From: Eggerthella sp. CAG:298
GTDB lineage: Bacteria; Actinomycetota; Coriobacteriia; Coriobacteriales; Eggerthellaceae
NCBI GenBank assembly: GCA_000435675.1
Contig: FR895136.1
Span: 4,458 to 68,457 of the forward strand
Direction: 5' to 3'
DNA: 64,000 nt
How positions within the stretch are numbered: the first letter of the stretch is position 1; each line of letters starts with the position of its first letter. The notes under the pieces are model-generated. The model worked only from the letters and a program-made list of their open reading frames with translations. It was not told the origin of the DNA and ran no database searches. Below, piece after piece: positions 53,760 through 62,848 of this stretch. The position numbers and the translations under genes are program-made.

Positions 53760-54383
53760 CTATCCAAATGCAGACGTTGAGCCTGTCCCTGCCGCACTGC
53801 CGCCTTGGGCCGCGGTGCCACCAGTAGGCATGCCAGGGAACGTGCCACCGTTCAAAACGATGATGAAGAAGGCGACTGCTTGAACTGCGAAGCCTGCCCA
53901 GGTCCAGATGAGCGCCTGGCGTCGACGCTTTGCGGAGAGCGTCGACGTGGAAAGCCATGCCATGAACAGGCCGAGCATACCACCGATAAGACCGAGCACG
54001 AACCAACCGATCTTGAAGCCAACGCTCATGGGCGTGGGGTCATCGTCGGGATCGGAGGGCGTGGCGAAGAAGGAGAAGGCTCCGTTCTCGCGGAAGGTTG
54101 GCTGTTGCTGGTTTTGGTTGGGCTGCTGAGCTGGCTGCTCGGGAGGCTGCGGTGCTTGTTGCTGTTGCAGGTCGCCCTGCGCCTGCGGTTGCGCAGCATC
54201 CGGCTGTTGAGCAGGAGCTTGCTGCGGTGCAGGCTGCTGCACGGGTGGCTGCTGCGTTGCCGGCTGCTGCGGAGCGCTCGGCACTACGGGCTGGGTGCCA
54301 GGAGTAGGTGGAGGCAGCGGCGTGCCGCTCTCTTGCGGGGCGTTCGCTGCGGGGTGTTCGCTCTGTTTGTTCTCTTCGGACAT
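53760..54383 (-). CDS. proline/glutamine-rich two-helix membrane protein
   Basis: I recognise no family. In the 207-residue protein, residues 1-100 are low-complexity (Pro, Gln, Ala; runs such as QQPPVQQPAPQQAPAQQP), and then come two transmembrane helices (about 120-140 IGWFVLGLIGGMLGLFMAW, and 160-180 FAVQAVAFFIIVLNGG) joined by a basic loop (LSAKRRRQAL). A Gly/Ser/Thr-rich tail follows. The helix pair with a basic loop is like DUF4190/TM2-type small membrane proteins. The cytoplasmic Pro/Gln tail may be a protein-interaction region. It is monocistronic, upstream of the glutamine synthetase remnant. Confidence 0.72.
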   Translation of the reverse strand: MSEENKQSEHPAANAPQESGTPLPPPTPGTQPVVPSAPQQPATQQPPVQQPAPQQAPAQQPDAAQPQAQGDLQQQQAPQPPEQPAQQPNQNQQQPTFRENGAFSFFATPSDPDDDPTPMSVGFKIGWFVLGLIGGMLGLFMAWLSTSTLSAKRRRQALIWTWAGFAVQAVAFFIIVLNGGTFPGMPTGGTAAQGGSAAGTGSTSAFG

Positions 54384-54496
54384 ATATACCTCACGATGCG
54401 GGCGATTGTGTCTGTCTGCTTATTATGCCTGATTCGCACAAAAATGCGCAGACAAGCACACAACCTATAGGACAACCGTAAACGTTTCTACAAAAA

Positions 54497-54525
54497 AAGA
54501 ACCGCCTCCGAGGGAAGCGGTTCTT
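54497..54525 (-). terminator. Rho-independent terminator of rplM-rpsI
   Basis: The stem AAGAACCGC / GCGGTTCTT with an inner TCC/GGA pairing ends in TTTTTTTG on the minus strand, about 40 bp after rpsI. Confidence 0.9.
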
Positions 54526-54562
54526 GTCTTCGATCGATATGATCGGGTCTGAAGCAAAAAGC

Positions 54563-54955
54563 TTAGCGCTTTGAGAACTGCGGACGCTTACGAGCTTTCT
54601 TCAGGCCGTACTTCTTACGCTCGACCATACGCGCATCGCGCGTGAGGTAACCTGCGCGCTTCAGTTCTGCGCGATAATCGCCAGCCTCGAGAAGAGCGCG
54701 AGCGATGCCCATGCGCAGAGCACCTGCCTGACCAGACGTGCCGCCGCCATTGCAGCGAGCGATAACGTCGAACTGATTCATGGTATCGGTTACGCCGAAG
54801 GGAGTCTTTGCATAATCAACGAGAGCCTGGCGACCGAAGAAGTCGAGACCATCGCGGCCATTGACGGTAACCTTACCGGTGCCCGGGACGATGCGCACGC
54901 GAGCAACTGCGTTCTTACGACGACCCGTGCCGTAATAGATAGCTTCACCTGCCAT
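54563..54955 (-). CDS. rpsI: 30S ribosomal protein S9
   Basis: S9 binds 16S rRNA in the head of the small subunit, its C-terminal tail reaching the P site. The 130-residue protein shows [16 protein letters not shown] at the N-terminus, [20 protein letters not shown] with [16 protein letters not shown], and the basic end [19 protein letters not shown] with the invariant terminal SKR. ATG at 54955 overlaps the rplM stop as TAATG. Confidence 0.98.
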   Translation of the reverse strand: MAGEAIYYGTGRRKNAVARVRIVPGTGKVTVNGRDGLDFFGRQALVDYAKTPFGVTDTMNQFDVIARCNGGGTSGQAGALRMGIARALLEAGDYRAELKRAGYLTRDARMVERKKYGLKKARKRPQFSKR

Positions 54956-55392
54956 TAGTTATCCTCCATCTTGATCTCGCGGGGCTGCTGTGCCATGTGC
55001 GGATGCTCTGCACCGGCATAGACCTTGAGCTTCTTAGCCATTGCACGACCGAGCGTGTTCTTGGGGAGCATGCCCTTAACTGCATGTTCGATCACGCGCT
55101 CTGGGTGCTTTTCCATGGCCTCTTCGAAGGTCTCGCACTTGAGTCCTCCCGGATAACCGCTGTGGCGGTAGTATTCCTTATCGGTGAGCTTCTTACCGGT
55201 CACACGAATCTTGTCGGCGTTGATGATAACCACGAAATCGCCGGTGTCCACGTGAGGGGTATAGGTCGGCTTATGCTTACCGCGCAGGATGTGAGCCGCC
55301 TTCGATGCGACACGACCGAGAACCTGGTCTTGCGCGTCGATGAGAAGCCACTCGCGAGCAACTTCATTCGGCTTTGCATAATAGGTCTTCAC
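54955..55392 (-). CDS. rplM: 50S ribosomal protein L13
   Basis: L13 is an early-assembly protein of the large subunit. It is 145 residues from GTG at 55392 ([19 protein letters not shown]), which follows GGAGG at six bases; the upstream in-frame codons are not used. Signatures are [39 protein letters not shown] and the C-terminal [11 protein letters not shown] strong promoter (55560-55589) and a leader of about 160 nt with hairpins precede it, allowing feedback control. Confidence 0.98.
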   Translation of the reverse strand: MKTYYAKPNEVAREWLLIDAQDQVLGRVASKAAHILRGKHKPTYTPHVDTGDFVVIINADKIRVTGKKLTDKEYYRHSGYPGGLKCETFEEAMEKHPERVIEHAVKGMLPKNTLGRAMAKKLKVYAGAEHPHMAQQPREIKMEDN

Positions 55393-55553
55393 TGTGTTCC
55401 TCCAAAAAAGTAACAATGTTTGTTTTCAAAAGTTGCTTGCTTTGCCTGAAATGCGCGAAGGATCCTACCCCTTCGCTTTCTTCTGGCTTGGTTCTGGACT
55501 ACCGTGCCAAAAGCTTCAGACCGCACAGCCACACGGGGCTTTTGAAAGCGAAC
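55393..55553 (-). promoter_or_regulatory. structured rplM leader, candidate autoregulatory RNA
   Basis: The predicted transcript leader (minus strand) contains a perfect hairpin GCGAAGG / CCTTCGC (55455-55476, 8-nt loop) and a longer imperfect stem around AAAAGCCCCGTGTGGC...GCTTTT (about 55510-55545). Ribosomal protein leaders for L13 are known in Firmicutes; whether this one belongs to that class is open. There is no open reading frame in 55393-55733. Confidence 0.4.
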
Positions 55554-55559
55554 CTTTGC

Positions 55560-55589
55560 ATAATAAGCTTTTTTCGTTCGTGAAGTCAA
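55560..55589 (-). promoter_or_regulatory. sigma-70-type promoter of rplM-rpsI
   Basis: Minus strand TTGACT (55589-55584), 18-bp spacer, TATTAT (55565-55560): five of six matches in each box. Transcription would start near 55553. Confidence 0.75.
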
Positions 55590-55682
55590 TCAATTCATGC
55601 ACGAGATGGGCCTGAAAGGTCGATTTGCAGAGATATCGGAAGTGAAAGCGCCTGGAGCCTTCGCTGTTGTTGCTGCTTTCTG

Positions 55683-55736
55683 AAGGTAAGTCAATGAGTC
55701 ACGGGGGGGGCGGTTCTCCTGACTTACCTTGACTCA
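55683..55736. repeat. interlocked inverted repeat at the metA 3' end
   Basis: AAGGTAAGTCA (55683-55693) pairs with TGACTTACCTT (55720-55730), while TGAGTCA (55695-55701) pairs with TGACTCA (55730-55736). The two pairings overlap, so they give mutually exclusive folds. The loop holds a run of eight G and CGGTTCTCC, similar to GGGGACGGTTCTCC-type REP sequences. The metA stop codon (TGA) is the last base triplet of the repeat. Confidence 0.75.
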
Positions 55737-56657
55737 CTTGAGATCGGTGTTGTCGATATCGTAGGGTGTTGCCTGATAGACGTAGTAATTCAGCCAGTTC
55801 GTATAGAGCAGCTGCGCGGCCGCGCGCCAATTCGAGAGCGGCTTTTGCGTAGGGTCATCGTTCGGGAAATAATGCTTGGGAACTTCGGGGTCGATGCCCT
55901 TCTTCACATCGCGGAAGTACTCTTCGGCAAGGGTGTCCGTATCGTATTCGGGGTGACCAAACACGAAGAAGTGGCGACTGTCGGTGCTCTTGGCGATGAA
56001 CACGCCCGCTTCATCCGACACGGCGATAACCTCAAGACTAGGATGCGCTTCGATGTCTTCCACATGAACTTCAGTGTTGCGCGAATGCGGTGCGTGAAGG
56101 ATGTCATCGATGCCGCGCACGAGCGGGCTTGAGGGCTTCACGATCTGGTGCGCGAAGATGCCCGACATCTTGCTGTCGAGGATGTGCTTGTCGATGCCGA
56201 AGTGGTAATAGATGCCCGCCTGCGCTCCCCAGCAGATATAGAACGTGGAGAACACGTGCGTCTTCGCCCACTCGAAGATCTCGCACAGCTCTGGCCAATA
56301 GTCGACCGTCTCGAAATCGTAAAGCTCGACCGGCGCACCGGTGATGATCATGCCGTCGTAACGCTTGTGGCGAATGTCGTCGAGCCCTACATAGAACGAT
56401 TCCAGATGCTCAGCTGGCACATGCGTGGCGCGATGGCTGACCGTTTGCAGAAGATCGACCTCGACCTGCAGCGGCGTATTGGAAAGCTTACGCAGGATCT
56501 GCGTTTCCGTTTCGATCTTGGTGGGCATCAAGTTCAAGATGAGCACGCGCAGGGGACGAATATCCTGATGGATCGCGCGATGTTCGGTCATCACGAAGAT
56601 ATTCTCACCTTCAAGCACGCTTGTTGCAGGTAGCGCATCAGGAATTCTAATCGGCAT
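55734..56657 (-). CDS. metA: homoserine O-acetyltransferase (MetA family)
   Basis: This 307-residue MetA-fold acyltransferase activates homoserine for methionine synthesis. The catalytic Cys142 lies in FYICWGAQAGIYYHFG, and MPTKIETETQ and the C-terminal HPEYDTDTLAEEY are also typical. The specificity residue equivalent to position 111 is Glu (TGAPVELYDFETVDYW, Glu111), which in characterised MetA enzymes marks acetyl-CoA rather than succinyl-CoA use (Gly). This agrees with the adjacent O-acetylhomoserine sulfhydrylase. The start at 56657 (MPIRIPDALP) follows AAAGGA. The 255-bp divergent gap to metY holds no recognisable SAM riboswitch. Confidence 0.94.
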   Translation of the reverse strand: MPIRIPDALPATSVLEGENIFVMTEHRAIHQDIRPLRVLILNLMPTKIETETQILRKLSNTPLQVEVDLLQTVSHRATHVPAEHLESFYVGLDDIRHKRYDGMIITGAPVELYDFETVDYWPELCEIFEWAKTHVFSTFYICWGAQAGIYYHFGIDKHILDSKMSGIFAHQIVKPSSPLVRGIDDILHAPHSRNTEVHVEDIEAHPSLEVIAVSDEAGVFIAKSTDSRHFFVFGHPEYDTDTLAEEYFRDVKKGIDPEVPKHYFPNDDPTQKPLSNWRAAAQLLYTNWLNYYVYQATPYDIDNTDLK

Positions 56658-56912
56658 AGCTAACGTCCTTTCTTCGGTGTTCATCATAACAGCTTTTGAA
56701 AGGGCATTTTTGCTCGCCGCGCGAATCATGAAGCGCAAGGCTATCGGTTGTTCTTAGTGCTGGCTATCACGAAAAGCGATGCCCCGAAGAACGAAACGCA
56801 CCCCGCTGAACAGCGGAGAGAAAAATCCAGATGATACCATGAGCTGCAAAGGCATACGGTCGTACAGCCTGGCCTGAACGACTTTACCCAAATTGGAGAA
56901 CAAGGAGCTTGC

Positions 56913-58193
56913 ATGTCTACTCAAATCGAAACCACTTGCGTTCAAGGCGGCTACCATCCCGGCAACGCGGAGCCGCGCCAGATCCCTATCTATCAAAGCA
57001 CCACGTGGAAATACGATTCGAGCGAGTTCATGGGCAAGCTCTTCGACCTGGAGGAATCCGGTTACTTTTACACGCGTCTGCAGAACCCCACAAATGATTT
57101 TGTGGCCGCGAAGATCTGCGAGCTTGAAGGTGGCAGCGCTGCCATGCTCACCTCTTCGGGTCAGGCCGCGAACTTCTTCGCGATCTTCAACATCGCTGGC
57201 TGCGGCGATCATGTGGCGTGCTCCACCTCCATCTACGGCGGCACCTACAACCTGTTCGCGCACACTATGGCACGCATGGGCATCGAGTTCACGTTCGTAT
57301 CCCCCACCTGCTCTGATGAGGAACTTGAGGCCGCGTTCAAGCCGAACACCAAAGCGGTCTTCGGCGAAACGGTGGCTAACCCCGCGCTCACGGTGCTCGA
57401 TATCGAGCGCTTTGCGAAGGCGGCGCACGATCATGGGGTACCGCTCATCGTAGACAACACCTTCCCTACGCCCATCAACTGCCGTCCCATCGAATGGGGC
57501 GCCGACATCGTTACGCATTCCACCACGAAATACATGGATGGCCATGGCGCTGCCGTTGGCGGCTGCATCGTTGATTCGGGCAACTTTGACTGGGATGCGC
57601 ACGCTGATAAATTCCCCGGGCTGACCACGCCGGATGAGAGCTATCACGGCGTTATCTACACCAAGCAATTCGGCCAGGCGGGTGCCTACATCACGAAGGC
57701 GACCTCACAGCTCATGCGCGATTTCGGCTCGATCCAATCGCCGCAGAACGCGTTCCTGTTGAATATGGGCCTGGAAAGCCTGCATCTGCGCATGGCGCAG
57801 CACACGGCGAACGGACTGGCGGTCGCGCAGTTCTTGAAGGATCATCCGAAGATCTCGTGGGTGCGCTATGCCGACCTACCCGGCGATGAGAGCTATGAGC
57901 TCGCTCAGAAGTACCTGCCGAATGGAACGTGTGGCGTAGTGAGCTTCGGTGTTGTTGGCGGGCGCGAAGCAGCTGAGCGGTTCATGTCAGCGCTCAAGCT
58001 TGCGCAGATCGCTACGCACGTTGCCGATGCGCGTACCTGTGTGCTGCACCCAGCGAATGCTACGCATCGTCAGATGAGCGATGAGGAGCTGGAAGCAGCG
58101 GGCATCAGCCCCGATCTGATCAGACTTTCGTGCGGTATCGAAAGCGCCGAAGATTTGATCGCAGACCTCTCGCAGGCGCTCGAAGCTGTTTAA
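56913..58193 (+). CDS. metY: O-acetylhomoserine sulfhydrylase
   Basis: This 426-residue Cys/Met-metabolism PLP enzyme (fold type I, gamma family) converts O-acetylhomoserine and sulfide to homocysteine. Landmarks are TTCVQGGYHPG, PIYQSTTWKYDSSEF, YFYTRLQNPTN, SGQAANFFAIF, VDNTFPTPINCRPI and the PLP lysine in THSTTKYMDGHG; the C-terminal LSCGIESAEDLIADL is also conserved. The MetY-type GxSxG-free insert and overall length (420-430) separate it from MetB/MetC (~390). ATG at 56913 follows AAGGAG. It is divergent from metA, forming a direct-sulfhydrylation route. Confidence 0.95.
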   Translation: MSTQIETTCVQGGYHPGNAEPRQIPIYQSTTWKYDSSEFMGKLFDLEESGYFYTRLQNPTNDFVAAKICELEGGSAAMLTSSGQAANFFAIFNIAGCGDHVACSTSIYGGTYNLFAHTMARMGIEFTFVSPTCSDEELEAAFKPNTKAVFGETVANPALTVLDIERFAKAAHDHGVPLIVDNTFPTPINCRPIEWGADIVTHSTTKYMDGHGAAVGGCIVDSGNFDWDAHADKFPGLTTPDESYHGVIYTKQFGQAGAYITKATSQLMRDFGSIQSPQNAFLLNMGLESLHLRMAQHTANGLAVAQFLKDHPKISWVRYADLPGDESYELAQKYLPNGTCGVVSFGVVGGREAAERFMSALKLAQIATHVADARTCVLHPANATHRQMSDEELEAAGISPDLIRLSCGIESAEDLIADLSQALEAV

Positions 58194-58247
58194 GCTTACA
58201 GAAAGCCGAAACAGCAGGAGTCTTTCAATACTTCCGCTACACTACTC

Positions 58248-58275
58248 AAAAAGCCAGCTTACGCTGGCTTTTTTC
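58248..58275. terminator. bidirectional Rho-independent terminator between metY and hom
   Basis: The perfect stem AAAGCCAGC / GCTGGCTTT with a 4-nt loop has TTTTTT on the plus side and TTTTTGAG on the minus side; it serves both convergent genes. Confidence 0.93.
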
Positions 58276-58303
58276 GTGTATGAAATCCTCTAAGAAGCTG
58301 TTA

Positions 58304-59590
58304 CTAATCTTGGACGCGGATGACGGAAGGATAGCCGCCAATGACCGCATTGGGGAGCGCAAGGATCTCGTCGATGACCTTGGCAACGCTGTCTTCGTGA
58401 GCCGTATGCGTGACGAACACGAGGTTGACCGCATCGCGCGCTTTCGTACCACGCTGCTGAACCGACTGGAGCGAGACATCGTACTTCGCGAAGATGTCTG
58501 CACATGCTGCCAAAACGCCTGCACGGTCTTCCACGAGGAAGCGCAGATAGTACTTCGTTTGCAGCTCTTCAACGGAAATGACCGGGATGTTATCCGTGCA
58601 CGTGCAGCCAACGATCGGCTTCACACCAAGCTGCAGATGACGCGCCACTTCGAGCACATCGCCCATGACCGCGCTCGCCGCAGGACCAGCGCCCGCGCCT
58701 TCACCGAAGAACATGGTCTCGCCTACGGCATCGCCGATCACGTAGATCGCGTTGTAAACGCCATTGACCTTCGCAAGCTGATGATCGAGCGGAATCATAG
58801 TGGGATGAACACGCACATCGATACCGTGATCGGTGCGATGAGCATGCGCAACGAGCTTCACGGCATAGCCCATGGTGTCCGCCATTGCCAGGTCGACCGG
58901 CGAAATACGGCGGATGCCTTCGGTGTAGACATCGTCCATGACCACACGCGAATTGAAAGCGATCGAAGCCAGAATGGCGATCTTCGCTGCTGCATCGTGA
59001 CCATCGACATCGGCCGTGGGATCAGCTTCTGCAAAGCCTTTGGCCTGGGCTTCAGCGAGTGCTTCATCGTAGCTCATGCCGTCTTCGCCCATGCGGGTGA
59101 GCATGTAGTTCGTCGTGCCGTTCACGATGCCCATGACCGCAGAGATCTCGTTAGCGATCAGCGAGTGCTTCAGCGGACCGATGATAGGGATACCGCCACC
59201 AACGCTTGCCTCGAACGCCAGCTCAACGCCCTTTTCTTCCGCGAGCGCCATGATCTCTTCGCCTGAAGTTGCCATGACCGCCTTGTTCGCGGTAACCACG
59301 TTCTTGCCTGCATTGAGCGCGTCAAGGATGACCTGCTTGGCAATGCCCGTTCCACCGATAAGCTCGATGACGATATCGATCTCAGGATCGTTGATGATGT
59401 CGTTAAAGTCTTCCGTGAAGATATCGGCCACGCCGTGCGCTTCAGCTTGCTCAGGTTCACGCGAACAAACGCGCACGAGCTCGATATCGATGCCGTAATG
59501 ACGCAGGAAATCTTCCTTGTGGTTGTGCAGAATATCGATGCAGCCACCACCAACGGTACCGGTTCCAACCAAGCCGACTTTAACTGCCAT
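58304..59590 (-). CDS. hom: homoserine dehydrogenase with ACT domain
   Basis: Hom reduces aspartate semialdehyde to homoserine, precursor of threonine and methionine. In the 428-residue protein the Rossmann loop is VGLVGTGTVGGG (5-16), VTANKAVMA and GIVNGTTNYMLTRM form the catalytic region (with the conserved Lys in LVAHA-proximal helices), and EADPTADVDGHDAAAK is the substrate signature. The C-terminal ACT domain (about 350-428: YYLRFLVEDRAGVLAACADI) is the usual threonine-feedback site. The start at 59590 (MAVKVGLVGTG) follows GGAG. It ends at a terminator shared with metY and lies 123 bp downstream of lysA on the same strand. Confidence 0.96.
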   Translation of the reverse strand: MAVKVGLVGTGTVGGGCIDILHNHKEDFLRHYGIDIELVRVCSREPEQAEAHGVADIFTEDFNDIINDPEIDIVIELIGGTGIAKQVILDALNAGKNVVTANKAVMATSGEEIMALAEEKGVELAFEASVGGGIPIIGPLKHSLIANEISAVMGIVNGTTNYMLTRMGEDGMSYDEALAEAQAKGFAEADPTADVDGHDAAAKIAILASIAFNSRVVMDDVYTEGIRRISPVDLAMADTMGYAVKLVAHAHRTDHGIDVRVHPTMIPLDHQLAKVNGVYNAIYVIGDAVGETMFFGEGAGAGPAASAVMGDVLEVARHLQLGVKPIVGCTCTDNIPVISVEELQTKYYLRFLVEDRAGVLAACADIFAKYDVSLQSVQQRGTKARDAVNLVFVTHTAHEDSVAKVIDEILALPNAVIGGYPSVIRVQD

Positions 59591-59647
59591 GTGATCCACT
59601 CCATTCAAAATCGTGTATCCCGTGATTATACCTACTAGAAGACACAT

Positions 59648-59673
59648 CGAGCGGCCAGATCGCGGGCCGCTCG
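59648..59673. terminator. GC-rich hairpin between lysA and hom
   Basis: Arms CGAGCGGCC / GGCCGCTCG with an 8-nt loop, 40 bp after lysA. There is no T-run on the minus strand, so it is an attenuator or processing site rather than a clear terminator. Confidence 0.45.
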
Positions 59674-59713
59674 ATAAGATAGCGTTTTCGATTGTCTTGC
59701 GGCGCTTTGGCGC

Positions 59714-61072
59714 TTAATCCACGTCGCACGCCATGAGGTCGGCATAGGTCTCGCGGCGCGTGACGAGCTTGGCTTGCCCATCCTTCACGAACACGATGCC
59801 TGGGCGCGGCTGGCCATTGTAGTTGCTCGCCATGGAATGACAGTAGGCACCGGTGCCGAACACACAGATGACATCGTCCAGATCGGGATGCTGCAGCGGC
59901 CGATCGAGCACGACCGCATCGCCGCTTTCGCAGTGCTTGCCGCAGATGGTCACGATCTCCGTGCGCGGTTGGTCGGCCTTGTTCGCAACCACCGGCTCGT
60001 AGTCTGCGTGATAGAGCGCCGTGCGAATATTGTCGGACATGCCGCCGTCGATGGCCACGTACTTGCGAATGCCGGGAAGCGTCTTCAGGATACCCACCGT
60101 GTAGAGCGTAACGCCCGGTACGGCCACCATCGAACGACCCGGCTCGCAGAGCAGGCGTGGCTCAGCGAAGGAGAACTCGGCGCAATACTTCTTCATGGCC
60201 GTGGTGACCACTTCAGCGAATTCATCGATCGACGAGGGGTTCTCTTCGGTGGTGTAAGCGATGCCCAGACCGCCGCCCACATCGATCTCGCCCACTTCGA
60301 TGCCGTAGTGGCCCTTAACGCGCGCCGCGAATTCGACGATGACCTTGATGGCTTCGTCGAACGAATGCAGTGCGAAGATCTGCGAGCCAATGTGCATGTG
60401 GAAGCCTACAAGATTCACGTTCGGAAGCTCAAGGATGTCGGCTACGCAGTTGAACGCGAAATCTTCGCGCATGGTGAAACCAAACTTCGAGTCTTCGCAG
60501 CCCGTGCGGATGTATTCGTGCGTGTCAGCCTCGACACCTGGCGTAATGCGCATGTAGATGTCTTGTGTCTTGCCCAGTTCGCCTGCGATCTCGGAGACGC
60601 GACGTGCTTCGATGCGCGAATCGACCACGATGCGCCCTACGCCTGCCGCAATGGCTTCGCGCAGCTCTTGGGGAGTCTTGTTGTTGCCATGCACGAACAC
60701 GCGCTCCATCGGGAAATCAACGGCCTGTGCCAGCGCCAGCTCGCCGCCGCCCGACACATCGAGGCAGAGGCCATGCGCGTTCACGAGGCGGCAGACCGCC
60801 TTGTTCAAGAACGCCTTCGAAGCATAGATGACATCGGAATTGGGATAGCGCGAAGCGAACGCATCGCGATAGGTTTCCATGCGGTTCTCAAGGTCTGCCT
60901 GGTCGTACACGTAGAGCGCCGTGCCGAATTCTTCGGCAACTTTCACCATGTCCACGCCACCGATATGAAGATGACCATCGATGACCTCGGCGGTCATCGG
61001 CAGGCATTCGCCTAGTTCCATAGTAGTGAGATTATCAGGTTCGACATCATGCTTTGGTGCTGGAAGCGACAT
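59714..61072 (-). CDS. lysA: diaminopimelate decarboxylase
   Basis: LysA decarboxylates meso-diaminopimelate to L-lysine. This 452-residue fold-type III PLP enzyme binds PLP via Lys86 (VIYASKAFLNKAVCRL), with LCLDVSGGGELALA, HGNNKTPQELREAI, GFHMHIGSQIF, VGGGLGIAYT and EPGRSMVAVPGV for the phosphate site. CGKHCESGDAV with VFGTGAYCHSMASNYNG supplies the partner-subunit residues. ATG at 61072 lies upstream of a 25-residue extension before the conserved barrel start. It is followed by hom, grouping lysine and methionine/threonine branches of the aspartate family. Confidence 0.96.
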   Translation of the reverse strand: MSLPAPKHDVEPDNLTTMELGECLPMTAEVIDGHLHIGGVDMVKVAEEFGTALYVYDQADLENRMETYRDAFASRYPNSDVIYASKAFLNKAVCRLVNAHGLCLDVSGGGELALAQAVDFPMERVFVHGNNKTPQELREAIAAGVGRIVVDSRIEARRVSEIAGELGKTQDIYMRITPGVEADTHEYIRTGCEDSKFGFTMREDFAFNCVADILELPNVNLVGFHMHIGSQIFALHSFDEAIKVIVEFAARVKGHYGIEVGEIDVGGGLGIAYTTEENPSSIDEFAEVVTTAMKKYCAEFSFAEPRLLCEPGRSMVAVPGVTLYTVGILKTLPGIRKYVAIDGGMSDNIRTALYHADYEPVVANKADQPRTEIVTICGKHCESGDAVVLDRPLQHPDLDDVICVFGTGAYCHSMASNYNGQPRPGIVFVKDGQAKLVTRRETYADLMACDVD

Positions 61073-61113
61073 GGGAGCCCTTTCTTTCGTGCCTCGCTCG
61101 ATATGCTAGTTAT

Positions 61114-61143
61114 ATGGGGTTAACTTATCCGCATCTACCCCAT
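61114..61143. terminator. hairpin after the heptad-repeat gene
   Basis: ATGGGGT / ACCCCAT arms with a 16-nt loop, 15 bp past the stop of the 61158 gene and 42 bp before lysA. No T-run follows, so termination is uncertain. Confidence 0.35.
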
Positions 61144-61157
61144 AGTAATAGGTAGGA

Positions 61158-62843
61158 CTACGAAAATAAAGCGAAGAAACGCGATAGTAACGATTCGTCG
61201 GTTTCTTGCACTTCTTCAGGCTCGGGCTCAGGCAGTGCGATCGCTTCAGTAGTCATGACGAACTGAACGAGGTTCACGTTGGTATTGCGCGCATCCGCGA
61301 AGCTCTTCGGCACGAAATCGCTCTTGTCGTACTCGGCCATCATGGCATCGATCTCAGCTTGGACCTTGTCGGGGATGGTCGCGCTTTCCTCATGGAGCGT
61401 GGACGTTCCTTCAGCTAGCGCCGAGGCTCCTTCACTCAGCTTGCCAGCTCCCTGCGCGAGACTTCCGCTCGAACCTGCAAGTTCGCTCACACCCGCATCG
61501 AGCGCGGCAGAACCGCTCGTAAGCTCATCGCCCTGCTGGGCAAGCTCACTAAGGCCACCTGAAAGCTTGGTGAGCGAACTGTCGAGCGGCGCATACCCAT
61601 CTGCAAGCCCTTCAACTCCCGCGGCATAATCTTTCAGCTGGCTGAACTGTCCAGACATGCCTGAAAGCTGGGCAACGATCGCATCCTTTTCAGCTTGGGC
61701 CATCGTGGGGCTTGTTTGGATAGCGTTCACCAGCTGCTGCATCTGCGTTTGTGTCTGGTCGAGCGAGTGCACTATAGCAGCGCTCGCTTGGCTCAGCCCC
61801 TCAAGCTGTTCGGCGAAAGTCTTCGATCCAGCAGCCGCCTGCGCAAGGCCATCGCTTATCTGCGCGACCCCTGCCACATAGGCAGCAACGCCCGCGGAGA
61901 GCTCTTGAGCGCCCCCTTGCAACTGAGCCGTTCCGCTCTCGAGCTTACGAGTTCCCGCTGCGAGCGCGGTTGTGCCCTCTTCGAGACCTTCCGCACCAGT
62001 ATCGAGCTTGCCCGTTCCCTCGATGAGCTCATCGAATTGCGCGATGAGCGCGCTCGAATCGGGTGCTTCGATGGCCATCGAGAACGGGATAGCAGCGATG
62101 CTCACCCCCTCCATCTCGAAGTCTTCGACATGGGCAGTGAGCGTATAGGAGCCTGTCTTGCCCGGCATGCCACTGAACGTGACTGCGGTGTTAGAACCAT
62201 TGAGCGCGATAGCGCCCTCCTCCGTGGCAATGTTCGAGACGTGGTCCATCGGGAGCGTGCAGGTGATCTGCAACAGATAATTGTCGAAGTAGAGCGGATC
62301 GATCGCTTGATTCTGAGTGGTCTCGATGGTTATCTTCAGCTCACCCGACTTGCCGGCAACTTCTTCGGGCGAACACGCCTTGCCATCGAGTTCATAGGCG
62401 ATGCTCACATTCCAAGGCAGATCGGTCGAGGTAAGATTTCCCTGGTAGGCGAACGATTCGCTCTCCACGGTGCACAGCACGCTGTCAGACTCGCGCGCGA
62501 TGTTCGTACCATCGGTCAAGTTCACCACTTCGCTGTAGGTGCCGAAGTCCTTCACCATGACGGGCTCTTCGGAGAACAGTTCGTTCACCACATAGAGGCT
62601 CTTCACCGCACCTGCAGCCGTCATGCTCGCATACACGATCTCTTGCTTTTCGCAAGTGCCTTCGAGCAGGGTCGAAGGCGGCGCAGAGAGCGTGGTGTTG
62701 GTCGCGCTCTCTGTCTCGGCCGCGTTGGCCTGCTGTTCTTCTGCGGCATACCCAAGATTCGCAGGAGCGATCTCGGTGATGGCGGTCGCGATGATCAATA
62801 GCACGCAAAGCACCATTGCTAATGCCGTTCTTCGTAGCGTCAT
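61158..62843 (-). CDS. secreted XXXLXXG-heptad repeat protein
   Basis: This 561-residue protein has an N-terminal signal sequence (LRRTALAMVLCVLLIIATA), a beta-rich domain to about residue 250 and then a long region of Gly/Ala/Ser heptads (AEGLEEGTTALAAGTRKLES, AALDAGVSELAGSSGSLAQG) typical of the X-X-X-Leu-X-X-Gly repeats found in YhgE/Pip and MMPL-associated proteins. These form an extended surface coiled structure. The tail is acidic (EPEPEEVQETDE) and ends with a hydrophobic LLSRFFALFS. The start at 62843 (MTLRRTAL) has AGGTG six bases upstream; a GTG three codons earlier overlaps it. It begins 5 bp after the MMPL gene, so it is an accessory to that transporter. Confidence 0.85.
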   Translation of the reverse strand: MTLRRTALAMVLCVLLIIATAITEIAPANLGYAAEEQQANAAETESATNTTLSAPPSTLLEGTCEKQEIVYASMTAAGAVKSLYVVNELFSEEPVMVKDFGTYSEVVNLTDGTNIARESDSVLCTVESESFAYQGNLTSTDLPWNVSIAYELDGKACSPEEVAGKSGELKITIETTQNQAIDPLYFDNYLLQITCTLPMDHVSNIATEEGAIALNGSNTAVTFSGMPGKTGSYTLTAHVEDFEMEGVSIAAIPFSMAIEAPDSSALIAQFDELIEGTGKLDTGAEGLEEGTTALAAGTRKLESGTAQLQGGAQELSAGVAAYVAGVAQISDGLAQAAAGSKTFAEQLEGLSQASAAIVHSLDQTQTQMQQLVNAIQTSPTMAQAEKDAIVAQLSGMSGQFSQLKDYAAGVEGLADGYAPLDSSLTKLSGGLSELAQQGDELTSGSAALDAGVSELAGSSGSLAQGAGKLSEGASALAEGTSTLHEESATIPDKVQAEIDAMMAEYDKSDFVPKSFADARNTNVNLVQFVMTTEAIALPEPEPEEVQETDESLLSRFFALFS

Positions 62844-62848
62844 GGCTC

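Noticed and set aside
56658..56912. SAM riboswitch between metA and metY
   Set aside because: No SAM-I, SAM-II or SAM-IV core sequences or the expected paired helices were seen on either strand.
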